From the NCBI GenBank assembly GCA_022792835.1, contig JAAWBT010000028.1, forward strand, positions 22,312 through 86,311: DNA of 64,000 nt. Reading direction: 5' to 3'. Shown one piece after another: positions 1 to 7,773 of the stretch. Positions within the stretch are counted from its first letter, which is position 1. Each line of letters begins with the position of its first letter. The translations under genes and the position numbers were made by a program. Under the pieces are notes generated by a model. The model made no database searches, was not told where the DNA came from, and saw only the letters and a program-made list of their open reading frames with translations. The DNA comes from Lachnospiraceae bacterium. Its GTDB lineage: Bacteria; Bacillota; Clostridia; Lachnospirales; Lachnospiraceae.

Positions 1-307
1 CCAGGGTCTTAAATCTCATGTTCGTCCGGCTGACGCCAAAGGCCAGTGCAACTCCGATCAGAGAGGCGAAGACCCCGATCCCCACGGCGACCACGATGGA
101 ATTCCTGAGGGCGGTCAGAATGTCCCTTCGCCCAAAATATTTGATAAAGTTTGCCAACGTAACTGTTCCATCTTTGGTGGTCAGGCTCTCGTAAGCCATA
201 TAGCCTATGGGAACCAGAACCAGCATCATGATGATCAGGCACACAAGAACAAACAGCAGATCACTTGCCTGAAACCGCATTTTTTTCCTGATCTTCATTT
301 CCTCCAT
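1..307 (-). CDS. ABC transporter permease, N-terminal part (cut by window edge)
   Basis: The first about 102 residues of an inner-membrane permease are present; the rest lies beyond base 1. After the start MEEMKIRKKMRFQ comes a strongly hydrophobic segment (LLFVLVCLIIMMLVLVPIGY), then a short periplasmic stretch and a second hydrophobic segment. This is the usual start of the BPD_transp_1 permeases that serve Fe3+, polyamine or 2-aminoethylphosphonate importers. The start follows GAGGTG at good spacing, 12 bases after the stop of the enolase-superfamily gene, so it belongs to the same operon as the ATPase and binding protein upstream. The substrate cannot be told from this fragment. Confidence 0.85.
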   Translation of the reverse strand, partial: MEEMKIRKKMRFQASDLLFVLVCLIIMMLVLVPIGYMAYESLTTKDGTVTLANFIKYFGRRDILTALRNSIVVAVGIGVFASLIGVALAFGVSRTNMRFKTL

Positions 308-319
308 ACTTCACCTCGC

Positions 320-1411
320 CTAACTGTCGATCCTGTATCTTTTCAGAGTTTCTTCTTTAAACTTTAACCCCAGTCCCGGCGTTTCCCTCGCCAGGGCAAA
401 GCCGTCCTTTGTCCGGACCGGGTCGGCAAAATGCTCCTGAAACCAGGGGATGTACTCCACGTACAGAGAGTTGGGTACGCAGCACTGCACCTGCGCCGTC
501 ACTTCCATGACAAAGTGGGGAGAAACCTTGATCCCCTGCGCATCACAGTTTGCCGCTATGCGCAGCCATTCCGTGATGCCCCCCGTCCGGATCACATCTG
601 CCTGCATATAGCTGACCAGATTACCCCGGATGTATTCGTCCGTTTCATGGATCCCGAAAAAGTTTTCTCCCGTAGCCAGGGGAACCGCTGTGCTTTCTGC
701 AATCCGCCTGTGTCCCATGGGGTTCCGAATGGAGATTGGTTCTTCAAACCAGAAAATATCGTACTCCTCCAGGCACCTTGCCAGCTTAATGGCCCCCTCC
801 ACGTCCAGGATCGTATTGGCGTCTATAAACAGCTTTACATCTTTTCCAAATGTAATCCGCAAAGCTTCCACCCGTTTTGCATCCTGTTCCGGCGATTCCC
901 GCCCCACCTGGATCTTGATCCCAACCATCTTCTGTTCCATCAAAAGCCTCCCGGCCCGCTCCACCATTTCCTCACGGGGCAGTCCGCTCCATCCAGCCAC
1001 GCTGGCATACATGGGAACCTGGTCCCGATACTGCCCTAAAATGGAGCAGATCGGAAGGTCTGCCGCCTTGCTGTAAATGTCCCACAGGGAAAGGTCGACT
1101 GCCGCAGCCCCGAGAACCGTGATGCCGGAAAATCCCGCCTGCCGCAGCTCCCACAAAAGATAAGCAGAAAGCCGTTTTACCTCCAGTGGATTTTTCCCGA
1201 GCAGCAGTTCTTTTATGTCTGTGTCGATCAGCGTCCGGACCGCATGTCCGCCGAATCCATCCGTATAAGTATATCCATATCCACAGATTCCCTCATCCGT
1301 CAGAATCTTTACCGGGATCACTTCCATGTAAGCCCTGGATTTTGTTTTGTTTAACAGCGCCCTCTCCACCGGTATGTGCAAAAGCTCCGTCTTAATGTCA
1401 ATAATCTTCAT
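320..1411 (-). CDS. Mandelate racemase/muconate lactonizing enzyme family protein (enolase superfamily)
   Basis: A 363-residue member of the enolase superfamily, which abstract a proton alpha to a carboxylate in acid sugars, amino acids or aromatics using Mg2+. The capping domain (about 1-125) is followed by a TIM barrel. Visible active-site elements are GIKIQVG (Lys166, with Gln at the usual second Lys), the three metal ligands Asp197 (FIDANT), Glu223 (WFEEPI) and Glu249 (ATGEN), and His299 in SPHF. A KxQ rather than KxK pair and a late His suggest a dehydratase or racemase rather than an epimerase, but this is inference. It sits between the ATPase and permease genes of an ABC importer, so it probably acts on the imported compound. 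Confidence 0.9.
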   Translation of the reverse strand: MKIIDIKTELLHIPVERALLNKTKSRAYMEVIPVKILTDEGICGYGYTYTDGFGGHAVRTLIDTDIKELLLGKNPLEVKRLSAYLLWELRQAGFSGITVLGAAAVDLSLWDIYSKAADLPICSILGQYRDQVPMYASVAGWSGLPREEMVERAGRLLMEQKMVGIKIQVGRESPEQDAKRVEALRITFGKDVKLFIDANTILDVEGAIKLARCLEEYDIFWFEEPISIRNPMGHRRIAESTAVPLATGENFFGIHETDEYIRGNLVSYMQADVIRTGGITEWLRIAANCDAQGIKVSPHFVMEVTAQVQCCVPNSLYVEYIPWFQEHFADPVRTKDGFALARETPGLGLKFKEETLKRYRIDS

Positions 1412-1438
1412 CCTACTGTTCCCCTCTTTTGCCTTGTG

Positions 1439-2533
1439 TTATTCCCTCACCAGGACACAGTCCTTTGGTGCAAACCGGCAGACTACATAATCTCCTGCCG
1501 CAAACCGGACCGGCGGCGTTGACTGCACTCTGCACTGTCCCTCTTCCATTCCCTCCAGTCCTATAAAGTAATTCACAATGTTCCCGGTGAAGCTTACATT
1601 TGTGATCACTGCGGAGAGGGAATTGGAATACCGTTCCTCTTCCTGCCCGTGAAAAACCAGATTTTCCGGACGGATCAGGAGATAGGCTTTCTCTCCCTCT
1701 TTCCAGCTCTTTTTGTCTGCCGCCACAGCCACCGCTTCCCCATTTGCCAGTCTGACCCAGATTTTCTCTTTCCCGGCCTCTGTGACCTTGGCTTCAAGCT
1801 TATTGGCGACGCCGATAAAGTCCGCCACAAAGCTGCTGTCCGGCTTCGCATAAATTTCTTCCGGGGAACCTTTCTGCAGAATTTTCCCGTCCCGCATAAT
1901 CACGATCTCATCTGACACCGCCAGGGCCTCATCCTGGGAATGAGTGACGTAAATGGTGGTGATCCCCAGCCTTTTCTGAAGTGCGCGGATCTCGAAACGC
2001 ATGTTTTCCCTGAGCTTCGCGTCCAGGTTGCAGAGCGGCTCATCCAACAACAGGATATCCGGCTCACTGACCAGGGCCCTCGCCAAGGCGACCCGCTGCT
2101 GCTGGCCGCCCGAAAGCTGGGTCGGAAAACGCTTTTCATACTCTCCGAGGCCCACCAACTCCAGGGCCTCCCTCACCCGTTTTAAAATCTCACTTTTCGC
2201 ATACTTTTTGATCTTCAAGCCATATCCCACGTTGTCGAAAACCGTCATATGAGGCCAGACCGCATAGCTCTGGAACACCATGCTCATGTTCCGCTTTTCC
2301 GGCAGTACCACATGCTTTTCATCTGAAAGGACAGTTCCTCCCACAGCCACGTTCCCGGCCGTCGGCGTCTCCAGCCCCGCCACGATCCGCAGCGTCGTTG
2401 TCTTCCCGCATCCGGAAGGTCCCAGAAATGAGAGAAGCTTCCCCTTCTCGATGGACAGGCTGATCTCATTCACTGCCGTCACATCCCCATATTTTTTTAC
2501 CAGATTCGTAATTGTCAAATATCCCTTGTCCAT
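1439..2533 (-). CDS. ABC transporter ATP-binding protein (PotA/FbpC type)
   Basis: A 364-residue importer ATPase. Visible motifs are Walker A GPSGCGKTT (about 38-46), Q-loop VFQSYAVWPH (about 87-96), signature LSGGQQQR (140-147), Walker B ILLLDEP (160-166) and the switch His in YVTHSQDEA. The last about 120 residues form the TOBE region (LIRPEN) that distinguishes the CUT1/Fe3+/polyamine class. It energises uptake with the downstream permease. The ATG follows AGGAAGG closely behind the binding-protein gene and the enolase-family gene follows after 27 bases. Family assignment is firm; ferric ion, phosphonate, polyamine or organic acid are all possible substrates. Confidence 0.95.
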   Translation of the reverse strand: MDKGYLTITNLVKKYGDVTAVNEISLSIEKGKLLSFLGPSGCGKTTTLRIVAGLETPTAGNVAVGGTVLSDEKHVVLPEKRNMSMVFQSYAVWPHMTVFDNVGYGLKIKKYAKSEILKRVREALELVGLGEYEKRFPTQLSGGQQQRVALARALVSEPDILLLDEPLCNLDAKLRENMRFEIRALQKRLGITTIYVTHSQDEALAVSDEIVIMRDGKILQKGSPEEIYAKPDSSFVADFIGVANKLEAKVTEAGKEKIWVRLANGEAVAVAADKKSWKEGEKAYLLIRPENLVFHGQEEERYSNSLSAVITNVSFTGNIVNYFIGLEGMEEGQCRVQSTPPVRFAAGDYVVCRFAPKDCVLVRE

Positions 2534-2553
2534 AGCAGCCTTCCTCCTGGCTT

Positions 2554-3696
2554 TTATTCCGCCCGGATCTCCGCAAATTTTTCGAGAATATCCTCTTTAT
2601 TTCCCGTCACCCAGGACACATCCCTGGGGATGAAATTCAGATCGGAAAGAGAGGTTCCGTCCGCCAGCTTATAATCTGCGATGTCCATCCGCACCGGGAT
2701 CCAGCCGAGGTTTTCCGCAACCAACCTCTGTCCCTCGTCGGAAAGGATGAAATCCATAAACAACTCCGCCGCTTCCAGGTTCGGCGTATCTTTCCGGATC
2801 ACTCCCACGTTTACCTCGCTGGGCAGCCCTTCCTCCGGATACACGATGGCGACCGGGTCTCCTTTTTTCAAGGAAGTTCCTGCCGTTGCCATCACCTGAA
2901 CCCCTACTTTTCTTTCTCCCATGGCGACCAGCTCCCCGATGGTTCCATGGCTGGACGCATAATTGACATTCAGCTCCTGCAGCCGTTCGAAATAAGGCCA
3001 TCCATAAGGGTCCGCTCCCAACTTCTGGGTGATCATCCAGATCAGCGTGTACACAGAAGAAGAACTGGTGGGATCGGCTATCACCAGGGAGTTGTCCCAT
3101 TTATCATCCAAAAGATCCGCAAATGACTGTGGAGCTTCCTCTGCAGATACCAGATTCGTGTTGTAGATAATCGTGTAAAAACCAGTACCCACAGGGGTCA
3201 GGATCCCAGCCGGATCCAAAAGCCCTTCCGAAATGGAAGCCTTCGCTTCTGGAGCGAAAGGCTGGAAGCAGTCATATCCGTCCTGCAAAGTAAGGATTGG
3301 CCCGTTGCCCATCACAGCCACGTCGAACTGCGGATTGCCGGACTTGATCTCCATCTCCATGGTCGCTGACAGCTCCTCATTGGCTCCCCGGTAACTCTTC
3401 ACTTCAATGCCAGGGTATTGTTTCTGGAACCCTTCCAAAATCGGCGTCATCTGTTCCAGGGTCGCCCCGTAATAAACCGTCAGGGAACCTTCCGCCCCTT
3501 TCGCTTCCGTCTCCTCTTTCTGTCCTTCTTTTTCGGTCTCACGCTCCCCCGTTTCTCCTCCGGTTTCCTGATCTCCCGCTGCAGCCTCCGTCTTTTCCGG
3601 CTCTTTTTTCTCTTCCTGTCCTTCCTTCCCACATGCCCCAACCATCCCTGTCAGGACTGCCGCCGCCAGAAATACTGCCAAAACTCTTTTCCTCAT
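2554..3696 (-). CDS. Extracellular solute-binding lipoprotein of the ABC importer
   Basis: A 380-residue secreted binding protein anchored by lipid. It starts MRKRVLAVFLAAAVLTG and has a lipobox ending VGAC at about residue 22. I chose this ATG because GGAGGGTACT precedes it directly; a longer frame to 3750 lacks such a site. A low-complexity Glu/Lys/Gly linker of about 45 residues follows, then the binding domain (SLTVYYGATLEQMTPILEGF), which looks like the Fe3+/2-aminoethylphosphonate/spermidine binding family (SBP_bac_1/6). It is the first gene of the operon and has its own promoter. The chemical ligand is not predictable here. Confidence 0.92.
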   Translation of the reverse strand: MRKRVLAVFLAAAVLTGMVGACGKEGQEEKKEPEKTEAAAGDQETGGETGERETEKEGQKEETEAKGAEGSLTVYYGATLEQMTPILEGFQKQYPGIEVKSYRGANEELSATMEMEIKSGNPQFDVAVMGNGPILTLQDGYDCFQPFAPEAKASISEGLLDPAGILTPVGTGFYTIIYNTNLVSAEEAPQSFADLLDDKWDNSLVIADPTSSSSVYTLIWMITQKLGADPYGWPYFERLQELNVNYASSHGTIGELVAMGERKVGVQVMATAGTSLKKGDPVAIVYPEEGLPSEVNVGVIRKDTPNLEAAELFMDFILSDEGQRLVAENLGWIPVRMDIADYKLADGTSLSDLNFIPRDVSWVTGNKEDILEKFAEIRAE

Positions 3697-3760
3697 AGTA
3701 CCCTCCTTTTCTGAACTTGTTGACATCTTAATGTTTAGTTGTAATGACATTTATACATTA

Positions 3761-3789
3761 TTTATAGCATGGGACTTACAAAATGTAAA
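3761..3789 (-). promoter_or_regulatory. Promoter of the ABC importer operon
   Basis: Read on the minus strand: TTTACA (3784-3789), 17-bp spacer, TATAAA (3761-3766) preceded by TG (extended -10). It fires toward the binding-protein gene. An imperfect inverted repeat GTAAT...ATTAT (3741-3761) touches the -10 and could bind the divergent GntR regulator. Confidence 0.65.
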
Positions 3790-3944
3790 TACATAATTGC
3801 AATTTCCATATTTCCAACAATTTTTTTGATAAATTTTTGTGCATTTTTCCTCTATTGTCCCACATTTTTTCTTTTTTCTTTCCATTTTTCTTCTCGTTTT
3901 CCTTTTTGCCGCAGCCAAAAGGATATTGCTTTTTGCCGTAAAAC

Positions 3945-3963
3945 GTAATAAAATATTTATTAC
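3945..3963. promoter_or_regulatory. Perfect 19-bp palindrome, candidate GntR operator
   Basis: GTAATAAA-ATA-TTTATTAC is a perfect inverted repeat lying 48 bases before the GntR start codon in the divergent intergenic region. GntR/UTRA repressors commonly bind A/T-rich palindromes in their own promoters. Its half-site GTAAT recurs at 3741-3745 near the importer promoter. Assignment as operator is inference. Confidence 0.45.
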
Positions 3964-4010
3964 CTGACAAGTTTACAAATATGTAATTAATCTCGTAAAG
4001 GAATACACTC

Positions 4011-4790
4011 ATGGCTATCAATCCCACCCTAAATTCGCTGGTTTTATCGGAATTAAAAAGCAAAGTAGACCATAATGTCCCGACCCCGCTGTATTATCAG
4101 CTCATGGTGATACTTAAGGCCATGATTGATTCCGGCCATTTAAAAAACGGAGACGAGCTGCCTTCTGAACAGGAGATCAGCGCCGCCCTGGACATCAGCC
4201 GTCCGACTGTCCGTCAGTGCATGCAGGGGCTGGTAAACGCCGGGGTCATTGTCAGACGCAAGGGGAAAGGAACTTTTGTGACCCATCAGAAGATGGAGTT
4301 CAACTATATCGCCAAACACGAAAGCTTCCATGAGATCATTGCGGGCTACGGTTACACCCCAGCCACCCATATCCTGGAATTTGAGGTGGTGGAGCCAATC
4401 CCTTTTGTCAGCCAGCAGTTAAAGATCGACGACAGCGAACCTTTATACTCCCTGCTCCGGCTGTGCATGGCCAACGACACCCCCATGCTTTACTGCCACA
4501 CTTATCTGCAGGCATCCCGTTTTCCCGGCCTGCAGGATTTCGATTTCTCCAAGGTTTCTCTGTATGAAACCCTGGACCGGCATTATGGCACAAAGGTGGT
4601 CACCCTGAAGCGGGAGATCGGTGCGGACAATGCGGGACAGACCGACGCCAATATGCTGCAGATCAAAAGAGGGCGGGCCATTTTTGTCGTCCGGAATTTA
4701 GCTTATGACGCCGACAACGTCCCTGTGGAATACTCCGATTCCCATTACCGCAGCGAAACCATTAAATTTACAAATTACATGAAATGTTGA
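4011..4790 (+). CDS. GntR-family transcriptional regulator with UTRA ligand domain
   Basis: A 259-residue regulator. Residues about 23-92 form the winged helix of the GntR family (GDELPSEQEISAALDISRPT, then VRRKGKGTFVT), and about 110-255 form a UTRA (chorismate-lyase-like) small-molecule domain. GntR/UTRA proteins of this kind usually repress an adjacent catabolic or uptake operon until the substrate or its phosphate binds. It is divergent from the ABC importer/enolase-family operon, so that operon is its likely target. The ATG is preceded by AAAGGA. It ends just before the pncB promoter, and the -35-like TTGATA lies at its stop codon. Confidence 0.93.
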   Translation: MAINPTLNSLVLSELKSKVDHNVPTPLYYQLMVILKAMIDSGHLKNGDELPSEQEISAALDISRPTVRQCMQGLVNAGVIVRRKGKGTFVTHQKMEFNYIAKHESFHEIIAGYGYTPATHILEFEVVEPIPFVSQQLKIDDSEPLYSLLRLCMANDTPMLYCHTYLQASRFPGLQDFDFSKVSLYETLDRHYGTKVVTLKREIGADNAGQTDANMLQIKRGRAIFVVRNLAYDADNVPVEYSDSHYRSETIKFTNYMKC

Positions 4791-4818
4791 TACCCTTGGC
4801 CAAAAATCATGCTATAAT
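4787..4818 (+). promoter_or_regulatory. Promoter of pncB (extended -10)
   Basis: TGCTATAAT (TATAAT at 4813-4818) is a consensus extended -10. The best -35-like hexamer, TTGATA at 4787-4792, is 20 bases away, longer than usual, which an extended -10 tolerates. It starts transcription about 70 bases before the pncB start codon. Confidence 0.6.
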
Positions 4819-4830
4819 AGGGGATAAGAG

Positions 4831-4880
4831 CCTGCAAAGCAGGATGGACCGGACCTTACCGCAGCCAAATGCGGATTGGC
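4831..4880 (+). promoter_or_regulatory. Structured 5' leader of pncB
   Basis: Just after the promoter is a CCTGC-AAA-GCAGG inverted repeat (4831-4843). Two further short stems interlock: CCGCA (4859-4863) with TGCGG (4870-4874), and GCCAA (4864-4868) with TTGGC (4876-4880). Together they could form a pseudoknot or two exclusive hairpins right before the ribosome site AAAGGAG. This could be a NiaR site, an RNA switch or chance. Confidence 0.35.
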
Positions 4881-4894
4881 CGAAAGGAGAGTAT

Positions 4895-6364
4895 ATGGAT
4901 ACCAGAAACCTGACACTGATGACCGACCTGTATGAACTTACCATGATGCAGGGATACTTTAAGGAAAACGCAAACCAGACTGCCGTTTTCGACGTTTTCT
5001 ACCGCACCAATCCCAGCGGCAACGGATTTGCCATTATGGCTGGTCTGGAACAGGTCATTGACTATGTGAAAAATCTGCATTTCGGGGAGGCGGAGGTGGA
5101 TTACCTGCGAAGCACAGGCCTCTTTGACGAAGATTTTCTGGACTATCTGCGGGATTTTAGATTTTCCGGCGATATTTATGCGATTCCCGAAGGAACTGTG
5201 ATCTTTCCCAGGGAGCCTTTAGTAAAGGTGATTGCACCGATCATGGAGGCTCAGCTTGTGGAGACGGCCATTTTAAATATTATCAATCATCAGTGTCTGA
5301 TCGCCACCAAGACAGCCCGGGTGGTCCATGCGGCCCGCGGGGACGGCATCATGGAATTCGGCCTCCGGCGCGCCCAGGGACCGGACGCAGGCATTTACGG
5401 CGCAAGAGCTGCCATGATCGGAGGCTGCATCGGCACCTCCAACGTGCTGGCCGGCCAGATGTTCCATGTCCCGGTAAAAGGCACCCATGCCCACAGCTGG
5501 ATTATGAGCTTTCCCGACGAGCTGACTGCCTTCCGCACCTATGCGAAGCTTTACCCCACTGCCTGCCTCCTGTTGGTGGACACCTATGACACGCTGCGCT
5601 CCGGCGTGCCCAATGCCATCAAAGTTTTCAACGAGATGAAAGCGGCCGGCATCCCCTTAAAGGGCTATGGCATCCGCTTAGACAGCGGTGATCTGGCCTA
5701 TCTTTCCAAGGAAGCGAAAAAAATGCTGACCGAAGCCGGTTTCGGCGATGCCATCATTTCCGCCTCCAGTGACCTGGACGAGCATCTGATCAACAGCCTA
5801 AAGACACAGGGCGCAGCCATCAACTCCTGGGGGGTCGGCACGAATATGATCACCAGCAGCGACTGGCCCGCTTTCGGCGGCGTCTATAAGCTTGTGGCCT
5901 TAAAGGATGAAAAAACAGGAAATTTTATTCCTAAGATTAAACTTTCAGAGAACACAGAGAAGGTCACCAATCCCGGCAACAAGACCGTTTACCGGATTTA
6001 CGGCGCCGACACAGGAAAAATGATCGCAGACCTGATCGCCCTGACAGAAGAAGAATATTCTTCTGATCAGCCGCTCCTCCTGTTCGACCCCATTGATACC
6101 TGGAAAAAGACCCACCTCGCCCCTAAAACCTACATCATAAGAGAGCTTCCCGTACAAATATTCCGGGCCGGTAAGTGCATTTATCAGTCTGATTCCGTGA
6201 TGGAAATCCGAGATTACTGCAGGAGGGAACTGGATACCCTCTGGGATGAGGCGAAACGTCTGATCAATCCTCACCGGGCCCACATTGACCTGTCGGCAAA
6301 GCTCCATGCCATGAAGAACGATCTTTTGGAGTCCGTGGACAATATGACTCATCATCAAAAATAA
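4895..6364 (+). CDS. pncB: Nicotinate phosphoribosyltransferase
   Basis: A 489-residue cytoplasmic enzyme that joins nicotinate to PRPP (with ATP) to give nicotinate mononucleotide, the first step of Preiss-Handler NAD salvage. Visible family marks are the N-terminal DLYELTMMQGYF, the central GTHAHSWIMSF loop with the catalytic His region, and RLDSGDLAYLSKEAKK. Length is normal. I chose ATG 4895 because CGAAAGGAGAGTAT precedes it; the open frame upstream runs through the promoter. The niacin-responsive repressor NiaR is encoded 0.9 kb downstream on the other strand, which fits joint control of niacin salvage. Confidence 0.96.
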   Translation: MDTRNLTLMTDLYELTMMQGYFKENANQTAVFDVFYRTNPSGNGFAIMAGLEQVIDYVKNLHFGEAEVDYLRSTGLFDEDFLDYLRDFRFSGDIYAIPEGTVIFPREPLVKVIAPIMEAQLVETAILNIINHQCLIATKTARVVHAARGDGIMEFGLRRAQGPDAGIYGARAAMIGGCIGTSNVLAGQMFHVPVKGTHAHSWIMSFPDELTAFRTYAKLYPTACLLLVDTYDTLRSGVPNAIKVFNEMKAAGIPLKGYGIRLDSGDLAYLSKEAKKMLTEAGFGDAIISASSDLDEHLINSLKTQGAAINSWGVGTNMITSSDWPAFGGVYKLVALKDEKTGNFIPKIKLSENTEKVTNPGNKTVYRIYGADTGKMIADLIALTEEEYSSDQPLLLFDPIDTWKKTHLAPKTYIIRELPVQIFRAGKCIYQSDSVMEIRDYCRRELDTLWDEAKRLINPHRAHIDLSAKLHAMKNDLLESVDNMTHHQK

Positions 6365-6391
6365 TACCTGTTTAACTAATGGAGAACTTTT

Positions 6392-7117
6392 ATGATACGA
6401 CTGATCCTTATCGGACTTTTTCTGTTTTTCTTCCTGGTCCTTCTCTGTCCCGCCCTACTGGTGGAATGGATCATCGGGAAATTCAGTCCCCAGGCCAAGT
6501 CGAAGAGCTCCCTCTGGCTGGTCCAGAGGGCCTTTGGTGTCATCCTTTTCCTTGCCGGGACAAAGATTGAAGTAAAGGGCCGGGAAAACATTCCCGACGG
6601 CCAGCCGGTACTCTATGTGGGGAACCATCGGAGCTACTTTGACATTGTCATCGGATATCGGCTGATCAAAGGCGAAGCTGGCTTCGTGGCCAAAAAGGAA
6701 ATGCAGAAAATTTTCTTCTTACGGCGGTGGATGACGAACCTTCACTGTCTGTTTCTGGACCGGGACAATTTAAAAGAAGGGCTTAAGACCATCCTGACAG
6801 GAATTGATTATGTGAAAAACGGCGTCAGCATCTGGATTTTCCCGGAAGGTACCCGAAATCCCGGCTCCGGCCTCATGGAATTTAAAGAAGGCAGCATGAA
6901 AATCGCTGAAAAGAGCGGCTGTCCCATTATCCCTGTGGCCATGACCGGCACTGCCGAGATCTTTGAAAAGCATCTGCCAAAAGTAAAACGATCCCGTGTG
7001 ACTGTCACTTTTGGCGAACCCATTGACGTCGCTTCCCTGGACAGACAGCAGAAAAAATTTCTTGGCGCATATACCAGGAACCGGATTTTAGAGATGCTTC
7101 CAGAGGAGATGCGCTAA
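6392..7117 (+). CDS. plsC: 1-acyl-sn-glycerol-3-phosphate acyltransferase (PlsC family)
   Basis: A 241-residue membrane-bound acyltransferase that makes phosphatidic acid from lysophosphatidic acid in phospholipid synthesis. One N-terminal hydrophobic anchor (residues about 3-24) is followed by the HX4D catalytic motif (NHRSYFD), the second block around FLDRDN, and the glycerophosphate-binding block FPEGTRNPGSGLMEFKEGS. Start ATG is preceded by GGAG. It follows pncB by 27 bases without a terminator and may be cotranscribed; a terminator closes it. Family members also include acyltransferases for other lipids. Confidence 0.9.
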   Translation: MIRLILIGLFLFFFLVLLCPALLVEWIIGKFSPQAKSKSSLWLVQRAFGVILFLAGTKIEVKGRENIPDGQPVLYVGNHRSYFDIVIGYRLIKGEAGFVAKKEMQKIFFLRRWMTNLHCLFLDRDNLKEGLKTILTGIDYVKNGVSIWIFPEGTRNPGSGLMEFKEGSMKIAEKSGCPIIPVAMTGTAEIFEKHLPKVKRSRVTVTFGEPIDVASLDRQQKKFLGAYTRNRILEMLPEEMR

Positions 7118-7122
7118 AAATA

Positions 7123-7170
7123 AATCCCCCATTCCTGTCATCCTAAACAGAAATGGGGGATTCTATTTTC
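7123..7170. terminator. Terminator between plsC and niaR
   Basis: AATCCCCCATT-c-CTGT / ACAG-a-AATGGGGGATT (7123-7138 with 7147-7162) with TTCTATTTT after it on the plus strand. It closes the pncB-plsC unit and may also serve the convergent niaR transcript. Confidence 0.8.
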
Positions 7171-7231
7171 TCAGCAGCAATCTATTTCTCCGGCACCGGC
7201 ATATAAGTCATCCGGCTCTGTTTTCATTCAA

Positions 7232-7744
7232 CTATAAGGTTTCCTTCAAAAACCCATGCCGCAAAAGCTCCTCTCCAATCTCATCCAGCAGCTTTTCTGA
7301 GGCGGCCCGAACTGTATGATAATGATCTCCGCAGGTGATGGTAAGAAGTGGGCTGGAATTCCCGCTGTTTATGCTGTCCATAAACCTCTGGACTTCCCGC
7401 CTGGTATGTACATCCAGTCTGGCTCTCAGCTCTCCGTAAGGATCATGATTTACAAACACATCCACCGCCGTCCCGCCGAAATCCACAATGATATTTAACT
7501 CCTCCACAATCTCATCCGCCCTGTGGTTTACGTGGAACACCCGGCTTACCTGGGTCTGTCCGGCACACAGATACCCCCGGTTGGTAGCGATAATTTCATG
7601 GTCCGCCGCGCGAAGGAGGGCGATGTCCTGTACAATCACCTGGCGGCTGACCCCCAAAAGCTTTGCCAGCCGCTCCCCGGAAACAGGGCCGCCCGCCTGT
7701 CCCATAAGATTCAAGATTTCCTGTCTGCGTTCCTGTCCGCTCAT
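7232..7744 (-). CDS. niaR: Niacin-responsive transcriptional repressor NiaR (HTH_11 + 3H domain)
   Basis: A 170-residue repressor. Residues about 6-60 are a winged helix of the HTH_11 type (GERLAKLLGVSRQVIVQDIA). The rest is the 3H domain, named for conserved histidines that bind a metal and nicotinate; visible His residues include HVNHRAD, NHDPYG, DVHTRRE and CGDHYH. The family (YrxA in Bacillus) represses NAD synthesis and niacin uptake genes when niacin is present. Here it is convergent with pncB-plsC, so pncB is a plausible target. The ribosome site is weak and G-rich. Confidence 0.92.
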   Translation of the reverse strand: MSGQERRQEILNLMGQAGGPVSGERLAKLLGVSRQVIVQDIALLRAADHEIIATNRGYLCAGQTQVSRVFHVNHRADEIVEELNIIVDFGGTAVDVFVNHDPYGELRARLDVHTRREVQRFMDSINSGNSSPLLTITCGDHYHTVRAASEKLLDEIGEELLRHGFLKETL

Positions 7745-7773
7745 GCCGCCCCGCCCTTTCCCAAACTCTTTTC

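Larger units (their letters stand above)
3697..4010. other. Divergent intergenic region between importer operon and GntR gene
   Basis: No gene. It holds the minus-strand importer promoter (3761-3789), a pyrimidine-rich run on the plus strand (about 3840-3910), a perfect 19-bp palindrome (3945-3963) and the short leader of the GntR gene with AAAGGA before its ATG. Confidence 0.7.

Noticed and set aside
3840..3910. Pyrimidine-rich tract as a structured RNA
   Set aside because: It has no complementary partner; it is probably only low-complexity spacer.
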